A stretch of 64,000 nucleotides of DNA, taken from NCBI RefSeq assembly GCF_002954775.1, contig NZ_PJME01000017.1, positions 1-64,000 on the forward strand, in the 5' to 3' direction. The notes below the pieces were generated by a model that ran no database searches, was not told where the DNA came from, and was given only the letters and a program-made list of their open reading frames with translations. Shown here one piece after another: positions 18,428 to 26,066 of the stretch (positions are counted from its first letter, which is position 1; every line of letters starts with the position of its first letter). Position numbers and translations under genes: made by a program. The DNA is from Streptomyces geranii (GTDB lineage Bacteria; Actinomycetota; Actinomycetes; Streptomycetales; Streptomycetaceae).

Positions 18428-19036
18428 CTACGGCTCCAGGGTGTCGACCGACTCGGTGACCGGCGAGTCCTGGCTCGGCGTCGGCGTCGGCGTCGGAGCC
18501 ACCTCCGCCTCGCTCGCCCCCGTCGTGGCCTCCGGGGTGGCCGTGGGGGCCTGGTCGGGCGAGGCGAGGGATGCCCCGGTGGGGTCCGTGGCGGGTTCCT
18601 CGGCCTGGCCCTGCGTCGACTCCTCCGTGGGTTCCTCGGCGGGACCGCCCGAGGGGACGGCGGTGGCCGGAGCGGGGTACGCCGACCGGGACGGGGACGG
18701 CGACGGGTCGGGGGTCGCCGGGGCGGTCGAGACGGGCGGGGCCATGGGGATCGTAGGAGAGCGGGGGTTCTGGGACGACGACGTCAGGCCGAGGGGGAGC
18801 GCGATGAGCGCGGCGACCGCGCAGGCCACGCCCACTCCGGCCGCCGTACGGACTCGGCGGCGACGGGTCGCGGTGCGGCGGATCTCCTCGAAGCGGCCCG
18901 GGGGTGCGCCCAGATAGGCGGGGGCGGGGCCGAGGAGGACGAGGAGCGGATCGTCGGGGTCTTGGGCGGGGCCGGTGCCCGGTAGGCCGAACTCCCGGGC
19001 GTCGCCCTCGTCTTCGTCGTCAAAGCGTGTGGTCAA
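18428..19036 (-). CDS. Membrane-anchored Ser/Pro/Thr-rich protein downstream of ECF sigma
   Basis: A 202-aa single-pass protein. Residues 1-60 are acidic then strongly basic (TATRRRRVR), residues 64-85 form a membrane helix, and the remaining ~115 residues are low-complexity Pro/Ser/Thr/Glu predicted outside. The TTG start at 19036 overlaps the end of the sigma gene by 17 bp. The position suggests an anti-sigma-like role, but no zinc-binding HxxxCxxC motif or other anti-sigma signature is visible, so that is only inference. Confidence 0.75.
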   Translation of the reverse strand: MTTRFDDEDEGDAREFGLPGTGPAQDPDDPLLVLLGPAPAYLGAPPGRFEEIRRTATRRRRVRTAAGVGVACAVAALIALPLGLTSSSQNPRSPTIPMAPPVSTAPATPDPSPSPSRSAYPAPATAVPSGGPAEEPTEESTQGQAEEPATDPTGASLASPDQAPTATPEATTGASEAEVAPTPTPTPSQDSPVTESVDTLEP

Positions 19037-19628
19037 GGCTCTTCCTCAAGTGGGCGCGGAGCAGTTCTCGGGCCGCGTGGAGGTCGGCCTTGACGGTTCC
19101 TTCCTTGCGTCCGGTCAGCGCGGACACGTCCCGGATCGGCATATCAGCGTAGTAGTGCAGGAGGATCGGGACGCGCAGTCGCTCCGGCAGCGACTGGACC
19201 AGCATGCGGATGGACGGGTCCGCCGGGTCGGCGTGCGGGCGCAGCGCCGCCTCCGTAGTCACGTGCCGCATCGCCCTGCGTTCGCGTTCCGTCTTGCGCC
19301 AGTGGTCCCGGACGATGTTGGCCGCCGTCACATAGAGGAAGCCGCGCGGCTCCTCCACCGTCGTCCAGCGCGCCCACAGGCGCGTGAACGCCTCCGAGGC
19401 GATCTCGTGGGCCGTCTCGTCGTCGTCGACGAGCCGGCGGCACCAGCCGGCCAGGCGCGGATAGAGGGCGGCGAACAGCTCGGACGCTGCCTTGTCGCGG
19501 GACCGTTTCAACGCTCTCCATGGTGCTGGACGACCTGCTGCCACCGGTGCGGCGGTCGTGGGGGAGGACGGCGGGTCGGCGGCGTACGTTCCGCCGGCCC
19601 GCCATCCTTTCTGTGCGGGTACGGTCAC
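19020..19628 (-). CDS. ECF-type RNA polymerase sigma factor
   Basis: A 202-aa sigma-70 family protein. Region 2 spans about 48-112 (ELFAALYPRLAGWCRRLV, then AFTRLWARW and RGFLYVTAANIVRDHWRK) and region 4 about 135-190 (LPERLRVPILLHYYADMPIRDVS, then GRKEGTVKADLHAAR). The N-terminal 40 residues are unordered. GTG 19628 overlaps the sortase stop by 4 bp, and its own end overlaps the membrane-protein gene, so all four genes of this operon are translationally coupled. Confidence 0.9.
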   Translation of the reverse strand: MTVPAQKGWRAGGTYAADPPSSPTTAAPVAAGRPAPWRALKRSRDKAASELFAALYPRLAGWCRRLVDDDETAHEIASEAFTRLWARWTTVEEPRGFLYVTAANIVRDHWRKTERERRAMRHVTTEAALRPHADPADPSIRMLVQSLPERLRVPILLHYYADMPIRDVSALTGRKEGTVKADLHAARELLRAHLRKSLDHTL

Positions 19629-20275
19629 GGGCGCGTCGAGGACGTCAGCGCCGCGAAGACGATCACGTTGTCGAGGTAGCCGTTCGCGTCGCGCGGGCCG
19701 CCGCAGGTGATGAGCCGCAGCTCGGGGCGGCTCACGTTCCCGTACACGTCCTCCGTCGGGAAGTCGGCCTTGGCCACCGTACGCAGCGAGGTCACCGTGA
19801 ACTCCGTCTCCGTGCCGTTCTCCAGACGCGCCGTGATCCTCTCGCCCCGGCGCAGCCGCGCGAGGTCGTGGAAGACGCCGTCCCCGTACGCGCCGACCGT
19901 GACGTGCCCGAGGATCACCGACGGTCCGGTCATGCCCGGCGTCGGCGAGTGCTCGTACCAGCCCGCCAGGTCGTGATCGGCGACCGGCGGAACCTCCACG
20001 CTGCCGTCGGCGGCCAACCCCAGCCGCATGACCGGGGTGTCGACCCCGATGGCGGGTATCCGCAGCCGGACCGGAGCCGAACGGCCCACCGCCCGCACCG
20101 ACTTGGCGGAGGTGTTGGTGGAGGCGGAAGCCGAAGGTGGTGGTGGCGTGGTGGTGCCGGGCTGCGCGGTCCCGGTGACCCGTACGCCGTCGCCGCCGGA
20201 GGAGCAGCCCACCAGCAGCGAGGCCGCAGCCGCCGTGGCCGCTGTCCCGAAGGCCCGCCTGGAGAGCACGGTCAC
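19625..20275 (-). CDS. Class F sortase with N-terminal lipobox
   Basis: A 216-aa transpeptidase that joins surface proteins to the cell wall outside the membrane. The catalytic His is in ILGHVTVG (His124), the Cys in LITCGGP (Cys191), and a nearby Arg (195) precedes the class F C-terminal GYLDNVIVFAAL. The N-terminus has an RR followed by hydrophobic residues and a lipobox LVGC (Cys24), so it may be lipid-anchored instead of held by a transmembrane helix. The GTG start overlaps the upstream surface-protein gene by 4 bp and its end overlaps the sigma-factor gene by 4 bp. The linked substrate candidate is the gene just upstream. Confidence 0.9.
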   Translation of the reverse strand: MTVLSRRAFGTAATAAAASLLVGCSSGGDGVRVTGTAQPGTTTPPPPSASASTNTSAKSVRAVGRSAPVRLRIPAIGVDTPVMRLGLAADGSVEVPPVADHDLAGWYEHSPTPGMTGPSVILGHVTVGAYGDGVFHDLARLRRGERITARLENGTETEFTVTSLRTVAKADFPTEDVYGNVSRPELRLITCGGPRDANGYLDNVIVFAALTSSTRP

Positions 20276-20667
20276 GCCCCGGTCGCCCGCCGGCGGCGTA
20301 CGACGAACACGGCCGCGCCGGCCACGGCGAACGCGGCGGCGGCGCCCCCGCCGATCAGCGTCCCCGGCGTCCCGGAGTCGGACGACTGCGGCGTGACCCC
20401 GGTGCCTGCGGCGCCCTTCGGGACCTCGGAGACCTGGGCCGGCTCCTGGACGTCGGTGGTGGGTGCCGTGCTGGGCGCCGGGCTGGCCTCCTCGGCGGGC
20501 ATCTGGGTCGGCTCGGCGCTCGGGGCCGGGGTGGCGTCGGTCGGCGCGGTGCTGGCGACCGGGGTCGGGCTGCTGCCGTCGGCGAACGCGGGCCCGGTGC
20601 CCGCGAGTACGGCGGTGGCCGCGAGGGCCACGGCGCTGAGGACGGTGCGGCGCACGGTACGGCGCAT
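20272..20667 (-). CDS. Secreted surface protein with C-terminal anchor, likely sortase partner
   Basis: A 131-aa exported protein. A signal peptide (about residues 1-29, ending FADG) is followed by ~65 Ser/Pro/Thr/Ala-rich residues, then a hydrophobic helix at about 100-122 and a basic tail RRRRATGA. This is the layout of a sortase substrate, but a canonical LPxTG is absent; the pre-helix sequence is SDSGTPGTLIGGG. It overlaps the sortase gene by 4 bp, so co-translation with it is expected. It could be a membrane-held sortase accessory or carry an atypical sorting signal. Confidence 0.8.
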   Translation of the reverse strand: MRRTVRRTVLSAVALAATAVLAGTGPAFADGSSPTPVASTAPTDATPAPSAEPTQMPAEEASPAPSTAPTTDVQEPAQVSEVPKGAAGTGVTPQSSDSGTPGTLIGGGAAAAFAVAGAAVFVVRRRRATGA

Positions 20668-20776
20668 GGATTCGCTCTCTTTCGTCGGTCCGTCCGGAAG
20701 TGACGGATCGTGCGAAGAGACGAGGCGGCCCGGGAGCAGGTTGTAAAGAGATGGCAAAGTCGCCGGAGTGGGAGAG

Positions 20777-20847
20777 GAGATGGGAGTGAGGAGATGGGAG
20801 TGAGGAGGTGGGAGTGAGGAGGTGGGAGTGAGGAGGTGGGAGTTGAG
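20777..20847. repeat. 14-bp tandem repeat, five copies
   Basis: Units GAGATGGGAGTGAG (x2) and GAGGTGGGAGTGAG (x2) plus one variant run head to tail between the surface-protein and epoxide-hydrolase genes. They form a purine-only strand. No gene lies here. Confidence 0.9.
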
Positions 20848-20892
20848 AGTGCGGGTGTGGGGAGAGGGGCGCCAACCCCCTCCCCATACCCG

Positions 20893-21939
20893 CTACTTGT
20901 CCGCGTCCCTCAACTCGCCCAGGAACGCGATCAGTTCCGCGTTCACCTCGTCCGGGCGCTCCTGCTGCGTCCAGTGCCCGCAGCCCGCCAGCACCACCGG
21001 CGGGCGCCGCAGGTTGGGCATCAACTGCGGGAGCCGCTCGATGAGTTCGGGTGTGCCGGGGAAGGCCGGTACGAGGTCCCGGTCGCCGTACACGTACAGC
21101 GCGGGCGGGCTGACCACCGCGCCGTGCCAGGCCGCCGTCAGCTCCCAGTTGCGGTCGATGTTGCGGTACCAGTTGAGGGCACCGGTGAAGCCGCCCGCGA
21201 AGCTCTCGGTGAGGTGGTCGAGGTCCGCCTCGGTGAGCCAGGCCGGGAGTTCCTCCGGGTCGGGCATCGTGTCCAGCCAGCCCTGGCCGTGCTCGACCAG
21301 CGGCTGCTTGCCGGAGCCCGCGTCGGGGCCGTCGCCCGAGGCGGCGTACAGGGCCTTGCGGAGGGTGAGGCGCGGGTCGCGGTCGAGTTCGGCGTCGGCG
21401 ACGCCGGGCAGGTTGAAGTAGTTCCAGTAGAAACGGCCGCCGAACCGCTCCTCCATCGCGCCCAGCGGACGCCGTGTGCCCCGGAACGGCGGCGGCACGC
21501 TCAGCCCGGCCACCCCGCGCACGACGTCCGGCCGCAGCAGCGCGGTGTGCCAGGCCACCGGCGCCCCCCAGTCGTGCCCGACGACGTACGCCGTCTCCTC
21601 GCCGAGCGCGTGGATCAGCCCGACCACGTCCCCGACCAGGTGCAGGATGCTGTACGCGGACACGTCCTCGGGGCGGTCGCTGCGGCCGTAGCCGCGCTGG
21701 TCGGGGGCGACGACGCGGAACCCGGCGGCGGCCAGCGGGCCGAACTGGTGGCGCCAGGAGTGCCAGGACTCGGGGAATCCGTGCAGCAGCACGACGAGCG
21801 GGCCCTCGCCCGCCTCCGCGATGTGCAGCCGGATGCCGTTCACGTCCACCATGCGGTGCTCGATCACCGTGCCGGGCCCAACCGTCGTGTCCTGTCCGGC
21901 CACCATGTCTTGTCCGGCCACCATGTCTTGTTCAGCCAT
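20893..21939 (-). CDS. Alpha/beta-hydrolase, epoxide hydrolase type
   Basis: A 348-aa alpha/beta-hydrolase. The oxyanion motif HGFPES is at residues 53-58, the nucleophile Asp is in VGHDWGA (Asp123), and the C-terminal catalytic His is in GCGHWTQQERP. An Asp nucleophile and a cap with WYRN support epoxide hydrolase or haloalkane-type chemistry over esterase. It closes the operon headed by the thiolase gene. The N-terminus has three in-frame ATGs produced by an 18-bp repeat, so the true start may be 21939, 21924 or 21906. Within a CoA-dependent degradation operon, it may open an epoxide intermediate. Confidence 0.88.
   Translation of the reverse strand: MAEQDMVAGQDMVAGQDTTVGPGTVIEHRMVDVNGIRLHIAEAGEGPLVVLLHGFPESWHSWRHQFGPLAAAGFRVVAPDQRGYGRSDRPEDVSAYSILHLVGDVVGLIHALGEETAYVVGHDWGAPVAWHTALLRPDVVRGVAGLSVPPPFRGTRRPLGAMEERFGGRFYWNYFNLPGVADAELDRDPRLTLRKALYAASGDGPDAGSGKQPLVEHGQGWLDTMPDPEELPAWLTEADLDHLTESFAGGFTGALNWYRNIDRNWELTAAWHGAVVSPPALYVYGDRDLVPAFPGTPELIERLPQLMPNLRRPPVVLAGCGHWTQQERPDEVNAELIAFLGELRDADK
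21889..21939 (-). repeat. 18-bp tandem repeat at epoxide hydrolase start
   Basis: GTCTTGTCCGGCCACCAT is present about 2.8 times (21889-21906, 21907-21924, then a partial copy to 21939). On the coding strand it encodes repeated MVAGQD and multiplies possible start codons. Confidence 0.9.
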
Positions 21940-21959
21940 GAAGCAAAGGGTATGTGTTG

Positions 21960-22730
21960 CTATCGCAACCGGAAATCCGGGGTCCTGGAGGCGAAGAGTT
22001 CCGCCTGCCGGTCCCCGGGCAGGTTGCCGAGCCGGACGAGATGCGGGGCGAACGCGAGGGCGTGCGCACGGGCCGCCTCCTTCGCCGCCCACACCGCCCG
22101 GACCGTCCCCTGCACCCCCTCCGGCGGATACGACGCGATCACCCGCGCACACTCCACGGAGGCCGCCAACACCCCACCGGGCGCGCTGACTTCACTGACC
22201 AGGCCGATCTGGTACGCCCGCGCGGCCGACACCCGCTCGGCGGTCCCCATCAGCGCCATGCGGGCGATCTCCCCGTACGGCATCCGCTGCGCCATCCCCA
22301 TCGACTCGTAGGCGCTGACCATGCCGTAGGTGGTGTGCGGGTCGAAGAAGGTCGCGGCCGGGTCGGCGACGACGAACTCCGACTCGGAGAGCAGGTAGAA
22401 GGCGCCGCCGCAGGCCATGCCGTTCACGGCGGCGATCACCGGTTTCCAGAGGCCGTTGGCCTTCGGGCCGATGTTTTCGAGCGGATCGTCCACCATGTAG
22501 GGGGAGTTGGGCTGCGGCACGGTCGCGGTGCGGTCGAGCCCCGTGCAGAAGGCGCGCTCACCGGCTCCGGTGAGGACGATCGCCCGTACGGTGTCGTCGA
22601 ACCGCAGCTCCCGCCAGGCGGCGGCCAGTTCGGCGGCGGTGGCGAGGTCGACGGCGTTGAGTCTCGCCGGCCGGTCGAGGGTGACGACGGCGACCCCGGT
22701 GTCCTTGTCGGTGACGATCCCCAGGCTCAC
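21960..22730 (-). CDS. Enoyl-CoA hydratase/isomerase family protein
   Basis: A 256-aa crotonase-fold protein. The CoA-binding and oxyanion-hole segments are visible: RLNAVDLATAAEL, RAFCTGLDRT, and NGMACGGAFYLL. It would hydrate an enoyl-CoA or act on a related thioester. GTG 22730 overlaps the DUF35 stop by 4 bp. Its partners in the operon are the DUF35 protein, an Ltp2-like thiolase and an epoxide hydrolase, which points to side-chain or ring catabolism through CoA thioesters. Confidence 0.92.
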   Translation of the reverse strand: MSLGIVTDKDTGVAVVTLDRPARLNAVDLATAAELAAAWRELRFDDTVRAIVLTGAGERAFCTGLDRTATVPQPNSPYMVDDPLENIGPKANGLWKPVIAAVNGMACGGAFYLLSESEFVVADPAATFFDPHTTYGMVSAYESMGMAQRMPYGEIARMALMGTAERVSAARAYQIGLVSEVSAPGGVLAASVECARVIASYPPEGVQGTVRAVWAAKEAARAHALAFAPHLVRLGNLPGDRQAELFASRTPDFRLR

Positions 22731-23146
22731 GGGCGCTCCAGCATCCACTGCGGCAGCCCGTCGCCCGAGAAGACCACTTGCACCCGGGCGCCGATCCGAA
22801 TGCGGTCCGGGGAGAGGGAGTTGAGGGGCGCGTCGGGCCCGGTGACCAGATTGCCGACGAGCCGGATGCGCGGGGCGTCCGCCAGCTCGACGAGGATCAC
22901 GTTGTACGGGGCCAGCTCGGCGTACTCCGGCAGGAGCGGCGGATGCGGGACGACGTACGACCAGACGCGTCCGCGTCCGCTGACCTGACGCCACTCGCTC
23001 GCAAAGGACTGGCAGTGCGGGCAGCAGGGGCGGGGCGGGAAGCGGGGTTCCTCGCAGTCGGCGCAGGTCTGGACGCGGAGTTCGCCCTGGGCGGCGTATC
23101 CCCAGAAGGGGGCGCCGTCGTCGTCCACGACAGGGGTCAGCATCAC
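22727..23146 (-). CDS. DUF35 zinc-ribbon/OB-fold protein
   Basis: A 139-aa protein. The zinc ribbon has CxxC pairs at residues 28/31 and 42/45 (QTCADCEE, PCCPHC), followed by an OB-fold with GRGRVWSYVVPHPP. DUF35 proteins bind thiolase-like partners; the well-studied ChsH2/Ltp2 type pair forms an aldolase that cleaves a steroid side chain. Here it directly follows the thiolase-like gene, matching that pairing. The start is GTG 23146 or ATG 23143, both served by a GAGGAG site. Confidence 0.93.
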   Translation of the reverse strand: MMLTPVVDDDGAPFWGYAAQGELRVQTCADCEEPRFPPRPCCPHCQSFASEWRQVSGRGRVWSYVVPHPPLLPEYAELAPYNVILVELADAPRIRLVGNLVTGPDAPLNSLSPDRIRIGARVQVVFSGDGLPQWMLERP

Positions 23147-23172
23147 TCAACTCCTCGTTTCCACCACGTCAG

Positions 23173-24330
23173 TCAGTTACGCAGGAGCAGGGCCGAGGTC
23201 GGTACGCCCTCGCCCGCGGTGACCAGGCAGGTGCCGGCCCCGGGGACCTGGGCGGTGCTGGTGCCGCGCAGTTGGCGTACGCCCTCGGTGATCAGGTTGA
23301 AGCCATGGACGTAGGCCTCGCTGAGACCGCCGCCGCCGGTGTTCATCGGCAGCCGCCCGCCGATCTCCAGGGCGCCGCCCTCGGTGAAGGCGCCGCCCTC
23401 GCCGCGTCCGCAGAAGCCGTAGCCCTCCAGGGAGAGCGGGATGAGGGCGGTGAACGCGTCGTAGATCTGGGCGACTTGCACGTCCTCCGGGGTGAAGTCG
23501 GCGTGCTTCCAGAGGTGTCGGGCGGCGGTCCAGGCCGGGCCGGTCAGCGGGTCGTCGTTCCAGTAGTTGACCATCCCGTGGTGCTGGGCGGGCAGTCCCT
23601 GGGCGGCGGAGTGGATGTAGACGGGGGTGCGCCGGCAGTCCCGGGCCCGTTCCGCCGAGACGACGACACAGGCCAACGCCCCGTCCGTCTCCAGGCAGTT
23701 GTCGAAGAGGCAGAGGGGTTCGCTGATCCAGCGGGAGGTCATGTACATCTCGCGGGTGAGCGGACGGTCGTACATGATCGCGGCCGGGTTCTGGTTGGCG
23801 CGGTTGCGGCAGGCGAGGGCGACGTTGAAGAGGTGGTCGCGGGTCGTGCCGTACTCGTGCATGTGGCGGCGGGTGAGCATGGCGATCTCGTCGGCGGGCC
23901 GCAGCAGCCCGAAGGGCCGGGTCCACTGGGCGGGCGTGGGGAGTTGGACGGCCGTGTTCTTCCAAGGCCTGGGACCGCTGCCCCTCTTCCGCGACCGCCA
24001 GGCGACCCCGACCGTGGCCTGCCCGGAGGCGATGGCGGCGGCGAGATGGGCGACGGTGGCGCAGGAACCGCCGCCGCCGTAGCCGACCTTGGAGAAGAAG
24101 GTGAGGTCGCCGAGCCCGAGCGCCTTGGCGACCTCGACCTCGTCGGTCTCCTCCATGGTGAAGGAGGCGAGGGCGTCGACCTCGGCGGGGGCGATGCCCG
24201 CGTCGTCGAGCGCGGCGAGGATCGCCCGGCACGCCAAGGTCCGCTCGCTCTCCGGGAGTTGGCGGGCGAAGGCGGTCTGCCCGATTCCGGCGATGGCGGT
24301 GGCGTCCTTGATCCCGGCGGTAATGGCCAT
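23173..24330 (-). CDS. Thiolase-like (Ltp2/DitF type) acyl-CoA lyase or thiolase
   Basis: A 385-aa thiolase-fold protein, first gene of the operon. The nucleophile-position cysteine lies in GGGGSCATVAH (Cys90), and the C-terminal NTGGGGLSEAYVHG is the lipid-transfer-type thiolase motif, unlike the GHPxGxTG of biosynthetic thiolases. With the following DUF35 gene, a retro-aldol role like Ltp2 is likely; a plain thiolase is the alternative. It faces the CoA-ligase gene, and the 96-bp region between them contains two CTGAC-N5-GTCAG boxes. ATG 24330 has a GGAGGTG site somewhat far upstream. Confidence 0.9.
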   Translation of the reverse strand: MAITAGIKDATAIAGIGQTAFARQLPESERTLACRAILAALDDAGIAPAEVDALASFTMEETDEVEVAKALGLGDLTFFSKVGYGGGGSCATVAHLAAAIASGQATVGVAWRSRKRGSGPRPWKNTAVQLPTPAQWTRPFGLLRPADEIAMLTRRHMHEYGTTRDHLFNVALACRNRANQNPAAIMYDRPLTREMYMTSRWISEPLCLFDNCLETDGALACVVVSAERARDCRRTPVYIHSAAQGLPAQHHGMVNYWNDDPLTGPAWTAARHLWKHADFTPEDVQVAQIYDAFTALIPLSLEGYGFCGRGEGGAFTEGGALEIGGRLPMNTGGGGLSEAYVHGFNLITEGVRQLRGTSTAQVPGAGTCLVTAGEGVPTSALLLRN

Positions 24331-24369
24331 AGCTGTGCACGCACCTCCGCGCGAGAGCCCGGCTGGCTG

Positions 24370-24384
24370 CTGACAGAGCGTCAG
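24370..24384. promoter_or_regulatory. CTGAC-N5-GTCAG operator (copy 1)
   Basis: CTGAC-AGAGC-GTCAG, a perfect 5-bp inverted repeat with 5-bp spacer, 39 bp upstream of the thiolase start. It is one of seven such boxes in this window, all near starts of catabolic genes. Confidence 0.8.
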
Positions 24385-24396
24385 GTTACAGCTAAT

Positions 24397-24411
24397 CTGA
24401 CGGTCAGTCAG
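24397..24411. promoter_or_regulatory. CTGAC-N5-GTCAG operator (copy 2)
   Basis: CTGAC-GGTCA-GTCAG, ending 15 bp before the CoA-ligase ATG. The centre-to-centre spacing to copy 1 is 27 bp. The two boxes can repress both divergent genes. Confidence 0.82.
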
Positions 24412-24426
24412 CTCTTGTGTTCGGGG

Positions 24427-26031
24427 ATGTTGTCGGGGAGGCCGGCCGTGCGCGGTGACGTGGAGTGGGGCAGCATTCCGGGACTGGTCCGGGCGGCGGC
24501 CGACCGGTACGGCGACACCGAGGCGGTCGTGGACGGCCGTACGCGGGTCTCGTACGCGGAGTTGGGCGCGCGGGTGGAGCACGCGGCGGCTGCGTGCGTC
24601 GCGAACGGGGTGGCGGCCGGGGACCGGGTGGCGATCTGGGCGCCCAACACCCTCGACTGGCTGGTGTCCGCGCTGGGCGCGGTCTCGGCGGGCGCGGTGC
24701 TCGTACCGCTGAACACGCGCTTCAAGGGGACGGAGGCCGCGTACGTACTGGCCCGCAGCCGCGCCAAGTTGCTGTTCGTGACGGGCACGTTCCTGGGCAC
24801 GTCGTATGTGGCGTCCCTGCGCAGGGCGGCGGGCGAGGGCAGCGGTTCGGGCCCCCTGCCGGGGCTTCCGGAGCTGCGGGACGTGGTGGTGCTGGGGGAG
24901 GACGCGCCCGCTGAATTCCGTACCTGGAAGGACTTCTTGGCGGGCGGGGACGGAGTGGACGCGGGGGTGGTCCGGGCGCGGGCGGAGGCGGTGAAGGGCT
25001 CGGACCCCTCGGACATCGTCTTCACGTCGGGCACGACCGGGCGGCCGAAGGGGGCCGTGATCACGCACGCGCAGTCGCTGCGGGCGTACGAGATCTGGTG
25101 CGAGTTGGCGGGACTGCGGGAGGGCGACCGCTATCTGGTCGTGAACCCGTTCTTCCACACCTTCGGCTACAAGGCAGGGGTGTTGGCGTGCCTGATGCGG
25201 GGCGCGACGCTGATCCCGCAGCCGGTGTTCAACGTCAACACGGTACTGGCGAACGTGGCGGCGGAGAGGGTGACGGTACTCCCCGGCCCGCCGACCCTGC
25301 TCCAGTCGGTCCTGGACCACCCGTCCCGGTCGGCGTACGACCTGTCGTCGCTGCGGCTGGTGGTGACCGGGGCGGCGGTGGTGCCGTTGCAGCTGGTGGA
25401 ACGGCTGCGTACGGAGCTGGGCGTGGCGACGGTCCTCACGGCGTACGGCCTGTCCGAGGCGAGCGGCATCGTGACGATGTGCCGCCGGGGGGACGGGGCC
25501 GAGGTGATCGCGTCGACCTCCGGGCGGGCCGTGCCGGGTGTCGAGGTGCGGGTGGAGGCGCTGGTGGGGGAGCCCGGGGAGGTGCTGGTGCGGGGCTTCA
25601 ACGTCATGCGCGGGTACTTCGAGGACGCGGCGAGCACGGCCGAAGTGGTCACGGAGGAGGGCTGGTTGAGGACGGGGGATGTCGGCGTCCTGGACGACGC
25701 GGGCAATCTGCGGATCACCGACCGCCTCAAGGACATGTTCATCGTCGGCGGCTTCAACGCGTATCCGGCGGAGATCGAGCAGTTGCTTGGCCTCCATCCG
25801 GAGGTGGCGGACGTGGCGGTGATCGGCGTACCGGACGGGCGGTTGGGCGAGGTCGGGAAGGCGTTCGTGGTGCGGCGGCCGGGGGTGTCGCTGACCGGGG
25901 ACGACCTGATCGCCTGGGCGCGGCGGGAGATGGCGAACTACAAGGTGCCGAGGGTGGTGGAGTTCGTGGGCGGGCTGCCTCGGAACGCGAGCGGGAAGGT
26001 GGTCAAGGGGGAGTTGCGGGGCGGGAGTTGA
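24427..26031 (+). CDS. Fatty-acid/aryl-CoA ligase (AMP-forming)
   Basis: A 534-aa ANL-family enzyme that activates a carboxylic acid to its CoA ester through an acyl-adenylate. The P-loop-like motif VFTSGTTGRPKG is at residues 198-209, then YGLSEASG, the hinge-region RTGDVG and ITDRLKDMFIVGG, and the catalytic lysine in NASGKVVKGEL. It is divergent from the thiolase operon and likely supplies that pathway with its first CoA intermediate. Two CTGAC-N5-GTCAG boxes lie just ahead. The ATG 24427 has a poor ribosome-binding site and a box ends only 15 bp upstream, so a short leader or a leaderless mRNA is likely. Confidence 0.93.
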   Translation: MLSGRPAVRGDVEWGSIPGLVRAAADRYGDTEAVVDGRTRVSYAELGARVEHAAAACVANGVAAGDRVAIWAPNTLDWLVSALGAVSAGAVLVPLNTRFKGTEAAYVLARSRAKLLFVTGTFLGTSYVASLRRAAGEGSGSGPLPGLPELRDVVVLGEDAPAEFRTWKDFLAGGDGVDAGVVRARAEAVKGSDPSDIVFTSGTTGRPKGAVITHAQSLRAYEIWCELAGLREGDRYLVVNPFFHTFGYKAGVLACLMRGATLIPQPVFNVNTVLANVAAERVTVLPGPPTLLQSVLDHPSRSAYDLSSLRLVVTGAAVVPLQLVERLRTELGVATVLTAYGLSEASGIVTMCRRGDGAEVIASTSGRAVPGVEVRVEALVGEPGEVLVRGFNVMRGYFEDAASTAEVVTEEGWLRTGDVGVLDDAGNLRITDRLKDMFIVGGFNAYPAEIEQLLGLHPEVADVAVIGVPDGRLGEVGKAFVVRRPGVSLTGDDLIAWARREMANYKVPRVVEFVGGLPRNASGKVVKGELRGGS

Positions 26032-26066
26032 GGGAGGGGAGTTGAGCGGGGGCTGGTTGTTGCGGG

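Noticed and set aside
20272..20667. Canonical LPxTG cell-wall protein
   Set aside because: No LPxTG or LAxTG motif precedes the hydrophobic anchor; only the general layout fits.
23173..25797. An 874-residue minus-strand frame through the thiolase and CoA-ligase region
   Set aside because: Only the thiolase part (to 24330) has a family fold; the rest is antisense to the CoA ligase and full of His/Arg.
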